DNA of 19,892 nt from Crocinitomicaceae bacterium (lineage in GTDB: Bacteria; Bacteroidota; Bacteroidia; Flavobacteriales_D; Crocinitomicaceae). Each line of letters opens with the position of its first letter. Position 1 is the first letter of the stretch. The DNA lies in NCBI GenBank assembly GCA_023264075.1, contig JALQTG010000270.1:1-19892 (forward strand), given 5' to 3'. Below, one piece after another: positions 1 through 8,319 of this stretch. The notes below the pieces were generated by a model, which was not told the origin of the DNA, did not search any database, and saw nothing but the letters and a program-made list of their open reading frames with translations. Made by a program: the position numbers and the translations under genes.

Positions 1-1452
1 TCCTCCTGAGCCGTATGCGCCAATTGGTACACGAATAACTGAACTCACTGGCCACTTTCCATTGGAGAGGTAATAACTTCTCGACAATTCAGTAAACAAC
101 TGATTCAATCCTGGCCAAATATAGTCTGCAAATTGCACTTCAACAATTGGTTTTAATCCAACAGCGGACATCCCAACTGTACTTCCAATGATATATGCTT
201 CTTGAATCGGGGTGTTAAACACGCGATTATCTCCAAATTTTTGAGCCAATGTTGCCGCTTCACGGAAAACACCACCTAGTCTGCCGCCCACGTCTTGTCC
301 GTACAAAAGCGCTTCTGGGTGTTTTTCCATGATCTCTCTTACAGCAAAAAGTGCGCAATCAACCATTACTGTTTTTTTCTTTCCAGCAGGTTCGCGAACA
401 CCTTTTTCTTCAGTAATGGGGGTTGGCGCAAAGATAAAGTCCGTAATTGATTCAGGTGTAGGGTCTTCCGCTACATATGCTTTTTCATAAACGGCGTCAA
501 TCTCTTTTTTTACCTCAAGTTCCTTTGTAATTAGGTCAGATTCGTCAATTCCTAAGGATCTGGCTAAGTCTTTAATTTTAGGGTAAGGATCACGTTGTCC
601 ATGTTCCTCTAGATCGTCGCGGTACCACTCTTTTCGAACTCCAGAAGTGTGGTGGCCCAAAAGTGGAACTTTCGCATGAACAATAAATGGTCGGCGCTCT
701 TTTCGTATAATTCCAAGGACCTCTTGAATAGTGGAATAGGATTCTTCAAAATCACTTCCATCTATCGTTCGTACTTCGATACCTTTAAACCCTTTAGCAT
801 AATGCGTGATATCTTGGGCGCGTGTCTCCTTGGCATTCGCTGAAATATCCCATTCGTTGTCTTGAACGAGGTATAAAATTGGATATTGTTTGAGTGCGGC
901 CATCTGAAATGCTTCTGAAACCTCTCCTTCTGTGCATGCCGCATCCCCAATAGAACAAACTACAACAGGATGTTCTCCTTCAAAATCGACATTTAACCCT
1001 TGGTTTTCTAAGTACTGTATCCCCATTGCTACTCCTGTGGTAGGAATAGCTTGCATACCTGTTGCTGAACTTTGATGCGGGATTTTTGGTAAATCATCTC
1101 TATTCAATGATGGATGAGAATAATACGTTCTTCCACCAGAAAATGGTTCATCTTTTTTAGCGAAAATATGCAACATTAACTCGTAAGGAGTGATCCCTAT
1201 CCCAAGAAGAATACTGTCATCCCGATAATAAGGAGCTACCCAATCTTGTTTCTTCAATTGCATTCCTAGGGCAAGTTGGATCGCCTCATGCCCCCTTGAA
1301 GTGGCATGAACATATTTGCTTGTTACCTCTTTGTGTGCTTCGTATTTTTCAGCGAGTGTCTTAGCTGTACACATTAACTCAAATCCTCTCCACACGATAT
1401 CTTTCGATATTTTGGCTTGCTCACTCTTTGATTTTAACGCTGTTTTTGACAT
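1..1452 (-). CDS. 2-oxo acid dehydrogenase E1, fused alpha/beta subunits (3' end missing)
   Basis: Thiamine-diphosphate-dependent E1 of a 2-oxo acid dehydrogenase complex (branched-chain or pyruvate type), which decarboxylates the 2-oxo acid and passes the acyl group to the lipoyl E2 subunit in the cytoplasm. The 484 visible codons form one open frame. Residues about 15-330 are the alpha domain, with the TPP/Mg motif GDAACTEGE at 169-177 and DNEWDIS at 198-204. After a charged linker (about 330-355) the beta-type pyrimidine-binding domain begins, with GQDVGGRLGGVF and the PIQEAYIIGSTVGMSAVG segment. Separate E1 alpha and beta genes are usual elsewhere; a fused form of roughly 650-700 residues is common in Bacteroidota, so about a third is probably missing beyond base 1. 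The start is ATG at 1452; no strong Shine-Dalgarno is seen, normal for the phylum. Substrate cannot be decided from sequence alone. Confidence 0.9.
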   Translation of the reverse strand, partial: MSKTALKSKSEQAKISKDIVWRGFELMCTAKTLAEKYEAHKEVTSKYVHATSRGHEAIQLALGMQLKKQDWVAPYYRDDSILLGIGITPYELMLHIFAKKDEPFSGGRTYYSHPSLNRDDLPKIPHQSSATGMQAIPTTGVAMGIQYLENQGLNVDFEGEHPVVVCSIGDAACTEGEVSEAFQMAALKQYPILYLVQDNEWDISANAKETRAQDITHYAKGFKGIEVRTIDGSDFEESYSTIQEVLGIIRKERRPFIVHAKVPLLGHHTSGVRKEWYRDDLEEHGQRDPYPKIKDLARSLGIDESDLITKELEVKKEIDAVYEKAYVAEDPTPESITDFIFAPTPITEEKGVREPAGKKKTVMVDCALFAVREIMEKHPEALLYGQDVGGRLGGVFREAATLAQKFGDNRVFNTPIQEAYIIGSTVGMSAVGLKPIVEVQFADYIWPGLNQLFTELSRSYYLSNGKWPVSSVIRVPIGAYGSGG

Positions 1453-1594
1453 AATTCTTCCAAATTGGAGGACCAAAATAAGAAATTCTCGCGATTCCTT
1501 CGGTGAAATCCTCAACGAATCGAACGAATGTTGTGTTTTACTTTTAACAAGGTATCTTATTATCTTTTAACACTATTTTCCGCTCTACTAAGGC

Positions 1595-1617
1595 AACTAT
1601 TTGCAATTTGAATAGTT
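1595..1617. repeat. Short inverted repeat in the divergent intergenic region
   Basis: AACTATT (1595-1601) and AATAGTT (1611-1617) form a 7-bp inverted repeat around a 9-base spacer, between the divergently transcribed E1 gene and the secreted repeat protein. It could be an operator half-site pair or chance in AT-rich DNA. The rest of 1453-1702 holds no gene I can support. Confidence 0.2.
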
Positions 1618-1690
1618 TACAGTGTAGTGAGGGCTGTATGAAGAGGCTAATTCCTTGATTTATTGGTTTCTTAACTTGAAATCTTTATTG

Positions 1691-1698
1691 TAAATTTG
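1691..1698 (+). promoter_or_regulatory. Bacteroidota -7 box of the secreted repeat protein
   Basis: TAAATTTG matches the TAnnTTTG consensus and lies only 4 bases before the ATG at 1703. A -33 TTTG at the usual 19-21 base spacing is not clear. If used, transcription would start at about the start codon, giving a leaderless or nearly leaderless mRNA. Confidence 0.35.
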
Positions 1699-1702
1699 AT
1701 CT

Positions 1703-4700
1703 ATGCGTAGACTGGTTCTGTTCTTCGTGCTTTTCGTTGTTTTTTTGCCTTGTATAGGGCAGGAACAGGAGGAGGTATGGATGCATCCGAACAGAGGTCA
1801 ATGGGATGAACGAATTTTGTATAAAGTGGAGCTCGAAATGGGCGCTATATACGTTGAAAAAGATGGGTTCACGTTTGATTTGTATGAACTTGGCGCTGTA
1901 GTAGGGCACAATGGCGCTGTCCATGATCATGCTGGGCACAAGGACGAGAACGTCAAGAGACAGACCATATTTATGAAATTTGAAGAGTCCTCTTGGTCCG
2001 GCGGATTTACTGAAAGTCATTTCTCTCCGTTTTATCGGAATTACTTTTTAGGCCAGGATTCTTCTAAATGGGCTTCAGAAGTCAGAGGGGTTCAACAGGT
2101 GCGATTAACCAACTTTTATCCGCTCATTGATTTAATTGTTGAAACAAAGTCCGATGCGGTAAAGTATTCCTTTGAAGTTCATCCAGGAGGTGATCCAGAA
2201 CAAATAAAAGCAACTTATTTAGGAGCTGATGATATTCGTCTTATCTCTTCCTCAGCATTAGAAGTAGGTACTCGATTTGGGCCAATTTTCGATCGTAACT
2301 TAGAAGTTTGGACAATTTCTGATGAAGGAAAAAAACATGCTGTTGAAAGTCTTTTTGTGTTGGAGGCTAATGAGGTGTCGGTCCACTTACCAGAGGGTTA
2401 TGATTCGACGGAAACACTAGTTATTGACCCTGAATTGACCTTTTCGTCGTTTACGGGTTCTACGATTGACAACTGGGGCTTCACTGCAGCACCTGATCAA
2501 GATGCGAATTTATTTGCAGGTGGAATTGTCTTCGGTGTTGGATACCCTCTCACGGCTGGAGCGTATGATGCTACCTTTAATGGAGGAGAAGGTACATTTA
2601 ATATTGATATCGGAATTTCAAAGTTTAATGCGCAGGGAACAGCACTTTTGTATTCGACTTACGTTGGCGGTAATCGAAATGAAACTCCAAATTCTATTGT
2701 GGCGAACGCTCAAAATGAATTGTATGTGTTGGGTGTTACGAGCTCAACGAATTTCCCAATGGCCGGTAGTCCTGTTCAGCCTACCTTTGCTGGTGGTACG
2801 CTTACCACCCAAAATGCCTTACAGTTCACAGGCACGGACATTATTGTGTTTAAGTTAAACGCTGGAGGGACTGCGCTTATGTCGAGCACTTACCTTGGAG
2901 GAACAGGGAATGATGGGTTAAATTTAAGTCCACTGAGTTACAATTATGGAGATCAATTTCGAGGAGAGATTATCGTTGACGGTGCGTCTAATGTTTATAT
3001 AGCCAGCTCCACACGATCAATAGATTTTCCCATAATAAATGGATTTGACAATTCACTGGGTGGCGATCAAGATGCTGTTGTTGCTAAGTTTTCACCGAAT
3101 TTGAATACGTTGTTCTGGTCCACTTATTTTGGTGGGGCATCGGATGATACTGGGTATGCTGTTCAGATTTCGAGTAGTGGGAATGTCTATTTAACAGGGG
3201 GCACAAGTTCCACAACACTTGGTTTTTCGAATGGACACATCAACAATTTTATTGGAGGTACAGCTGATGGTTACATTGTTCAACTCAATGGAACCACTTC
3301 CTCACCAATTTCAGGAACCTATGTTGGAACCAACGCTTATGACCAAAACTATTTTGTTCAATTAGATTTAGACGATAATGTATATGTTTTTGGTCAAACT
3401 CGCGGAGTTATGCCTATTACACCGGGGCTTTATTCTAATCCAAATTCGGGTCAATTTATTCGTAAATACAATGAAGGATTAGACAATGCTTTTTGGAACA
3501 CCCTTGTAGGAGGAGGGAATAATACAGTTGAAATCTCCCCAACAGCCTTTTTAGTATCTGACTGTTATGAAATTTATTTTTCTGGCTGGGGAGGACAAAC
3601 CAATCAATCAAGCCAAGCAACAGGTTCAACAACTACTGGGTTTCCTACAACTGCAGACGGGTTTCAGCAGAATACTAATGGGAATAATTTTTACGTAGCT
3701 GTGCTAGGGGAAGATGCGTCAACGCTGAATTATGCTTCTTTCATGGGTGGAGTTACGACAAGCCCAAATCATGTGGACGGCGGAACCTCTCGATTTGATA
3801 AGAAAGGCAGAATCTATCATGCTGTCTGCGGCGGATGCGGTGGAAACGCCAATGGTTTTACGACAACTCCTGGAGTTGTTTCTCCCCAGAACCAGAGCAG
3901 CAACTGTAATTTGGCCGCATTTAAATTTGATTTAGGGATTATTGAATCAACATTGAGTGTGCCAGATCCATTTGTTTGTATACCAAACTCGGTTAATTTC
4001 ATTAATAACTCACAGAATGCTAATGAATTTTTGTGGTTATTCGGAGATGGAAATTCCAGTACTGATTTCGAGCCCTCTCATTTTTACGCTCAACCGGGAA
4101 CGTATACAGTGACATTAATTTCTACGGATTCGAGCGGGTGTTACGAAGCGGATTCAAGTTTTGTTGAAGTAGTAATTGGATTGTTTGAAGGAGCTGTAGT
4201 TCAACCGCCGACTCCCGTATGTCCTGGTGAACCTTATCAATTGGAAGCTTCTGGCGGATCTACCTACGCTTGGGTACCTGCGCAGTTCTTAGATGATTCT
4301 ACATCCGCCACTCCTATTGCAACAGTGGATCAATCCACGGTTTTTACGGTCATTGTTTCTGACAGTTGTGGAACGGACACATTATCACTTACCTTGGACA
4401 CCTATGGAGCCAATGCGAACTCTATTGAGGATTTATCCATGTGCTTCGGAGATACAATTGAACTATGGGCTTCTGGTGGAGGTTCCTACGCATGGAGTCC
4501 TGCTGGAGAAATCCTGTCTGACCCAACCCAATCTACGGTTTCGATAGCCCCGCAACAATCCACGACGTATACTGTGGATATCATAACACCCGAAGGATGT
4601 GAATTGCAGCGGGAGATTACGGTGGATGTATTTAATGATCTTCCTATTCCAGTTTTAGAGGATACCGTGCGCGTATGTAGAGGAGATGCGGTTATCGTTA

Positions 4701-5596
4701 CGACGAGCGGAGCAAGCGAATATTTATGGTCTCCAGATGTATTTATCGATACTACTTCTGGTCCTACGGTGTCCATTCAATCTGACATGGACATCACCTA
4801 TTATGTAGAGTACATTAATGCATGTGGGTCCATCTTCGATAGTGTTCGAATTGAACTGATTGATGTGAATGCAGTTGCTGGATATGATACAATTGTTTGT
4901 CCAGGTGAAATTGTGAACCTATATGCCTCCGGAGGAGTTTCATATGCTTGGATTCCAGCAGAAACGGTGTTTAATCCTTTTTCTGATACCACTCAGGCTC
5001 AGCCAATTTTTCCGACTTCGTATACTGTTTTGGTCACAGATGAAAACGGATGTACCGCTGCTGAACAGGTGTTCGTTGATCACTATCCACTCCCATTTGT
5101 TCAGACAAGTCCCGATTATTATGGATTTCAAGGTGATGAAGTAGACTTAACTGCAACGGGTAGCACCACTTTAGGATCTTACACTTGGTCTCCCACCGAA
5201 TATTTGAGTTGTGTCAACTGTCAGAGTCCAACATCATTTACACCTACTACGATGACCTATTCAGTGGAGTTTCAAGATGTGAATGGTTGCACTGCAAGTG
5301 ATGAGGTGACTATATATTTTGAGGGGATACTTTATATTCCCAACACATTTACCCCGAATGGAGGAAAATTTAATGAGACCTTTTTTGCTCAAGGTGGAAA
5401 TATTGTAGAGTTTAACATCTTAATTTATAACCGCTGGGGAGAACTGATTTTTGAAGGCAATGATTTCAATGATCATTGGGATGGAACCTATAAAGGAAAG
5501 CCTTGCCCTGATGGAACGTATATTTGGAAAGTAAAGTATACTGACGTCATGGAGAATGAAAAGCAACTCGTTGGTCACGTAAACTTATTGCGCTAA
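1703..5596 (+). CDS. Secreted multi-domain protein with DUF7948-like, SBBP, PKD and Ig-like repeats and a T9SS C-terminal domain
   Basis: A 1297-residue exported protein, probably cell-surface or released, of the kind thought to act in adhesion or polymer binding; no catalytic motif is seen. Order: signal peptide (1-19, ending near IGQ); an N-terminal domain (about 25-240) opening HPNRGQWDERILYK, resembling DUF7948; several SBBP-type beta-propeller units (about 245-740) such as GTALLYSTYVGG and LNTLFWSTYFGG; a PKD domain (about 755-824) with FLWLFGDGNSS and PGTYTVTLI; five Ig-like modules of about 75 residues (about 835-1200); and a gliding-motility-associated sorting domain (about 1206-1297) with IPNTFTPNGG, FNILIYNRWG and PDGTYIWKVKY. 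This last domain is the known type B signal for type IX secretion across the outer membrane. The stop codon abuts that of the convergent DUF2141 gene. Partner and ligand are unknown. Confidence 0.93.
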   Translation: MRRLVLFFVLFVVFLPCIGQEQEEVWMHPNRGQWDERILYKVELEMGAIYVEKDGFTFDLYELGAVVGHNGAVHDHAGHKDENVKRQTIFMKFEESSWSGGFTESHFSPFYRNYFLGQDSSKWASEVRGVQQVRLTNFYPLIDLIVETKSDAVKYSFEVHPGGDPEQIKATYLGADDIRLISSSALEVGTRFGPIFDRNLEVWTISDEGKKHAVESLFVLEANEVSVHLPEGYDSTETLVIDPELTFSSFTGSTIDNWGFTAAPDQDANLFAGGIVFGVGYPLTAGAYDATFNGGEGTFNIDIGISKFNAQGTALLYSTYVGGNRNETPNSIVANAQNELYVLGVTSSTNFPMAGSPVQPTFAGGTLTTQNALQFTGTDIIVFKLNAGGTALMSSTYLGGTGNDGLNLSPLSYNYGDQFRGEIIVDGASNVYIASSTRSIDFPIINGFDNSLGGDQDAVVAKFSPNLNTLFWSTYFGGASDDTGYAVQISSSGNVYLTGGTSSTTLGFSNGHINNFIGGTADGYIVQLNGTTSSPISGTYVGTNAYDQNYFVQLDLDDNVYVFGQTRGVMPITPGLYSNPNSGQFIRKYNEGLDNAFWNTLVGGGNNTVEISPTAFLVSDCYEIYFSGWGGQTNQSSQATGSTTTGFPTTADGFQQNTNGNNFYVAVLGEDASTLNYASFMGGVTTSPNHVDGGTSRFDKKGRIYHAVCGGCGGNANGFTTTPGVVSPQNQSSNCNLAAFKFDLGIIESTLSVPDPFVCIPNSVNFINNSQNANEFLWLFGDGNSSTDFEPSHFYAQPGTYTVTLISTDSSGCYEADSSFVEVVIGLFEGAVVQPPTPVCPGEPYQLEASGGSTYAWVPAQFLDDSTSATPIATVDQSTVFTVIVSDSCGTDTLSLTLDTYGANANSIEDLSMCFGDTIELWASGGGSYAWSPAGEILSDPTQSTVSIAPQQSTTYTVDIITPEGCELQREITVDVFNDLPIPVLEDTVRVCRGDAVIVTTSGASEYLWSPDVFIDTTSGPTVSIQSDMDITYYVEYINACGSIFDSVRIELIDVNAVAGYDTIVCPGEIVNLYASGGVSYAWIPAETVFNPFSDTTQAQPIFPTSYTVLVTDENGCTAAEQVFVDHYPLPFVQTSPDYYGFQGDEVDLTATGSTTLGSYTWSPTEYLSCVNCQSPTSFTPTTMTYSVEFQDVNGCTASDEVTIYFEGILYIPNTFTPNGGKFNETFFAQGGNIVEFNILIYNRWGELIFEGNDFNDHWDGTYKGKPCPDGTYIWKVKYTDVMENEKQLVGHVNLLR
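4217..5318 (+). repeat. Five tandem Ig-like modules inside the secreted protein
   Basis: Units begin with a V/M-C-x-G-D/E signature at about bases 4217, 4439, 4673, 4895 and, without the cysteine, 5120. The spacing is 222, 234, 222 and 225 bases, or 74-78 residues. Each carries an aromatic core of the type SGGxYAWxPA about 12-20 residues further on and ends in a TYTV-like strand. The nucleotide sequence has diverged, so these are old protein repeats rather than recent DNA duplications. Confidence 0.75.
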
Positions 5597-6016
5597 TTAC
5601 TTGATTTCGATAAGCAGTTTTGCGTAGTTACCATAGGTGAAGGATGCACTTTCAAAACTTGGGAGTCCAAAAGTGTTCCGCGCATTGTTTGAAAACCCGT
5701 ACTTTTCAGTGGGTATTCCCAAGAAATTTTTATCCATTCTTAGGTTGTTGTTGGCGTCATGATAAACAGCAATTGCATAGTTCTTTCCACGTACCAATTC
5801 GTTGAGCTCAATAGATTCTATTTTTTTACGCACAGGATGAACAATTTTTTGAAGAGCATACTCATCATTTCCAAATCCTTCTTCTGCCTCAAAGATGGCA
5901 ATCATCAAGTTTCCTTTTATTTCCGAAATCCCTGTAATTTGTACATAAATTGGAGCTTGCTTCATAGAGGATGAAGCGCAAAAAAACAGCAAAAGAAGCA
6001 ATCCAAATAACCGCAT
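5597..6016 (-). CDS. DUF2141 family exported protein
   Basis: A 139-residue protein with an N-terminal signal sequence (MRLFGLLLLLFFCASSS) and a DUF2141 domain over most of the rest. Recognisable features are GNLMIAIFEAEEGF near residue 35, the VRGKNYAIAVYHDANNN segment, and MDKNFLGIPTEKYGFSNN, which matches the family's acidic D/N-rich loop and G-x-P-x-E-x-YGFSN signature. The family is small, beta-rich and exported, with no established function; the D/N-rich loop suggests calcium binding, which is inference. It lies 56 bases downstream of the 562-residue gene on the same strand and could share its transcript. Its stop directly adjoins the stop of the convergent repeat protein. A cysteine at residue 13 is not in a convincing lipobox, so I call it periplasmic rather than a lipoprotein. 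Confidence 0.85.
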   Translation of the reverse strand: MRLFGLLLLLFFCASSSMKQAPIYVQITGISEIKGNLMIAIFEAEEGFGNDEYALQKIVHPVRKKIESIELNELVRGKNYAIAVYHDANNNLRMDKNFLGIPTEKYGFSNNARNTFGLPSFESASFTYGNYAKLLIEIK

Positions 6017-6072
6017 ACCATGTATAACGCAGATTCGCGAAAAATGTTTTTACCTGCGAGTTTCAACGAAGA

Positions 6073-7761
6073 TTAATCGAGTTCTAGAATTTGTTTAAGT
6101 ATTTCAAGCGTTATACCATAGGTGGGCTTTACACCTGTTAACCCTAATCCACCTGAGGCAAGTGTTTTGCCTGTTTCAAGTGGGTTATCAGAGGCATAAT
6201 AAGCATAGCGTAATTCTACGTTTTCTCGTATGTTTTTTCTGATTTTAGCCGCAGCTTGAATCGCTTTTTGGTAGTGAGCGCCTTCCATTTCTAAACCGAC
6301 CACCCCCCAGCTTGATTTCTTAAAGTAAGATAGCATTTCTCTATTTTGAAGGGATGTCCCCAATACAGTAATCATCGTTCCTTCAACAGTATTAAATCCT
6401 AAATCATTGAATAATTTTCCCGAAAATTTATTCTTGAATGGGTAGTTGTCTGCAGTACCTTCAAATATATGGGAAGTTGGTATCATAATATCGCCTTTAT
6501 CTCCAGATAAAATTCCTGCTTTACCCATAATAGAGACAGAGGCAACATCTAAGGATAGTGGGTTGTTTTTATCTTTTTTATAGGGTTTTAGCAATTCATC
6601 AAGTGTTTCAAATGCTTGTTCACCAAATGCGTAATCCATTACAATCAGAACACTTTCATTCGAAATGAGCGCCGATTTCTCTTCATGAAGGAAACAATGA
6701 TTGAGGTTCACCTTTGATAAATCGAAGAGTTGAACATCGATATTTGTTCCAGAACTATCTTTGATAAAAGTCATTCCATTTTTTTCAGCAAATTCAGATA
6801 CTTTATTCCTGAGATGACTGTTTTCAGGCTTACTCAGTAATTCATAGATGGCATATTCGTCCGTTCCAAATTCACTTGAAAGTACTTGTTTCGCAAATAG
6901 GCAATTCATGACACTGTGCATGTTCGCGCTGATGATGTGAATAGTCCGGCCAAGTAGATGTTGGGCTTCGAGTTGTTCTTTAATGTTGTCTGCCCAAATC
7001 TCTCCATGTATATGGTGTCCTAAGCGTTCACGTAGGATTGGACTGAATGTAATGCTGCGTTTGTTGACGTCATTGAGTTCATCAAGGCCGTGCTTAGCCA
7101 GCCAATAAATAATTTTTAAAAATTTCAGGGGATGCTTTTCAGTGGCCAATTGTTCTGAAAAGCCTTTCGTTTCTTCAAAGGTCCTCCCTATAATATTTGC
7201 TGTATGCGCCAAGGCTACATCAATCTCTTGTTGGTTGGGTGAAGGATTTAATGCTACTGTTTTAACTTTCTCCCAATCGTTACCTATTCCCTGCTCTTGC
7301 TGTTCCGCGATGCGTTCAGCAATTTTATGGGATTCAATGAATAGAAAGGTGAGGTGGGTTAGGATGTCATAAATATCTGAACGACCGCGTGTGATTTCGA
7401 TATTCATTTGGTCTTGGTCAATGCGGTAACAATTCCGCCTTCTTTTTTCAGGAATAATGGGGGGGAAGGAGTCTGAGTTATATCCCTCACTAGAGGTTAA
7501 GTTAATGATAGAGCACTCCTCAATACCAGACGGTAATCGATCCAATACATACACCATTCCGTTAAGTTCTACCTTCTCTTCGGCCATGGTTCCGTAGATT
7601 TCTGGCTGTAAAGCCAACAAACCTTCTCGGAGAGTAGTTCCCGAAACGCCCATTGGCTTGTAGTACCCACGATTAAATAAATGACGCATTGTAATGTAAA
7701 TCCGCTCTATTGCCTGGGTTGCTTCTTGTGCTTTGGTACGTGGCTTACTTTTTAACTCCAT
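6073..7761 (-). CDS. Conserved protein of unknown function with a nucleoside-phosphorylase-like C-terminal half
   Basis: A 562-residue cytoplasmic protein with no signal peptide or membrane segment. I do not recognise a named function; from memory it may belong to the Bacteroidota family catalogued as DUF6909. Residues 1-250 look mostly helical and contain RRRNCYRIDQ and a long helical stretch (125-215). Residues about 270-360 contain HIISANMHSVMNCLFAKQVL, which looks like a separate alpha/beta segment. The C-terminal part (about 365-555) resembles the purine nucleoside phosphorylase / MTA nucleosidase fold: IMGKAGILSGDKGDIMIP (411-428) in the position of the family's G-x-x-G...GDI(V/I)xP segment, GLEMEGAHYQKAIQAA (489-504) like the ribose-binding MEGA motif, and YYASDNP (521-527) like the purine-site SD motif. 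An activity on a nucleoside is inference. The ATG start at 7761 lies in a short divergent spacer shared with the DUF2164 gene. Confidence 0.75.
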   Translation of the reverse strand: MELKSKPRTKAQEATQAIERIYITMRHLFNRGYYKPMGVSGTTLREGLLALQPEIYGTMAEEKVELNGMVYVLDRLPSGIEECSIINLTSSEGYNSDSFPPIIPEKRRRNCYRIDQDQMNIEITRGRSDIYDILTHLTFLFIESHKIAERIAEQQEQGIGNDWEKVKTVALNPSPNQQEIDVALAHTANIIGRTFEETKGFSEQLATEKHPLKFLKIIYWLAKHGLDELNDVNKRSITFSPILRERLGHHIHGEIWADNIKEQLEAQHLLGRTIHIISANMHSVMNCLFAKQVLSSEFGTDEYAIYELLSKPENSHLRNKVSEFAEKNGMTFIKDSSGTNIDVQLFDLSKVNLNHCFLHEEKSALISNESVLIVMDYAFGEQAFETLDELLKPYKKDKNNPLSLDVASVSIMGKAGILSGDKGDIMIPTSHIFEGTADNYPFKNKFSGKLFNDLGFNTVEGTMITVLGTSLQNREMLSYFKKSSWGVVGLEMEGAHYQKAIQAAAKIRKNIRENVELRYAYYASDNPLETGKTLASGGLGLTGVKPTYGITLEILKQILELD

Positions 7762-7844
7762 ATCCGTTGGTTTTTACGAATATATAAAAGAATCATCTGT
7801 TATGACCAGGTATTCTTGTGTTTTCCAGAAGAGAAGGACTTCAG

Positions 7845-7875
7845 TTTGCTTCAACTTGAAAAGAATTTATCTTTA
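7845..7875 (+). promoter_or_regulatory. Promoter of the DUF2164 gene
   Basis: TTTG (7845-7848), a 19-base spacer, then TATCTTTA (7868-7875) match the Bacteroidota -33/-7 pattern except for the last base of the -7 box. The predicted start of transcription, about 7880-7884, lies shortly before the ATG at 7898 and well after the in-frame upstream codons, which supports the shorter protein. Confidence 0.4.
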
Positions 7876-7897
7876 TGCGTATTTAAATGGTCTGTAT

Positions 7898-8152
7898 ATG
7901 GGAGTGATTAGTGAAAATGGGAAACGATTATCAGAGGAAGAGCGTAGAATACTCAAGGATGAATTAATCCAATTCTTTGAAAACGAAAGGGACGAAAAGA
8001 TAGGGGTTATTGCCGCAGAGGAACTTCTAAATTTTTTCTTACGATCGGCTGGAAACATGCTCTACAACAAGGGTGTAAATGATGCAAAGAAGGTAATAGA
8101 AACCCGAACGGAAGAGATTAGGTTCGATTTGGTCGATTTGTTAGAGCTATAA
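7898..8152 (+). CDS. DUF2164 family protein
   Basis: An 84-residue acidic, helical protein. The pattern LSEEERRILKDELIQFFENE, then DEKIGVIAAEELLNFFL and YNKGVNDAKKVIETR, matches DUF2164: a charged first helix, the (D)E-x-IG-x-xAAE-x-LL-x-FF core, and the YNKGxxDA segment. The function of the family is not known to me. The frame stays open back to 7733, but that would overlap the divergent 562-residue gene and add residues unlike the family. I therefore choose ATG 7898, where the family similarity begins and a promoter lies just upstream. A bidirectional hairpin about 100 bases downstream probably ends the transcript. Confidence 0.82.
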   Translation: MGVISENGKRLSEEERRILKDELIQFFENERDEKIGVIAAEELLNFFLRSAGNMLYNKGVNDAKKVIETRTEEIRFDLVDLLEL

Positions 8153-8226
8153 AAGAAAAAAGTTTTGAGTCGAAAGACTGAAGGCCTTCCCAGTAGCTGG
8201 GTGCTATTCGATTGATTAACTTTGTC

Positions 8227-8319
8227 TTTGATTTTAGGCGGTTCCAAAAAATAAAAAAGGTAAACAAGAGATTGTTTACCTTTTCTTAGAAGCGGGCGGG
8301 GACACGACTCGAACGTGCG
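8227..8319. repeat. Direct repeat, copy 1 (terminator plus decayed tRNA 3' end)
   Basis: This stretch matches 8604-8693 at most positions. Both contain TTTGATTTTAGGCG, TTCCA, a hairpin around GG(T/C)AAACAA...TTGTTTACC, CTTAG, and GGGGACACGACTCGAACGTGCG, the complement of the tRNA-fMet T-arm and acceptor 3' strand. Copy 1 carries four extra bases in the acceptor strand (GCGGGCGGGG). The copies lie about 377 bases apart and enclose the GIY-YIG gene. Confidence 0.85.
8255..8284. terminator. Bidirectional intrinsic terminator, copy 1
   Basis: AAAAGGTAAACAA (8255-8267), loop GAGA, then TTGTTTACCTTTT (8272-8284): a perfect 13-bp stem with a T-run on either strand. It lies downstream of the DUF2164 gene on the plus strand and downstream of the GIY-YIG gene on the minus strand. 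Confidence 0.7.

Noticed and set aside
2466..4992. Several open frames of 60-130 codons on either strand inside the secreted protein gene
   Set aside because: They have no recognisable domains or start context and lie in the shadow of a clear long coding frame.
6028..6059. Terminator between the 562-residue gene and DUF2141
   Set aside because: CGCAG/CTGCG and AAAAA/TTTTT can nest, but the stem is interrupted and has no T-run, so I do not call it.
7733..7897. Longer N-terminus for the DUF2164 protein
   Set aside because: It would overlap the divergent 562-residue gene, precede the likely promoter, and add residues without family similarity.
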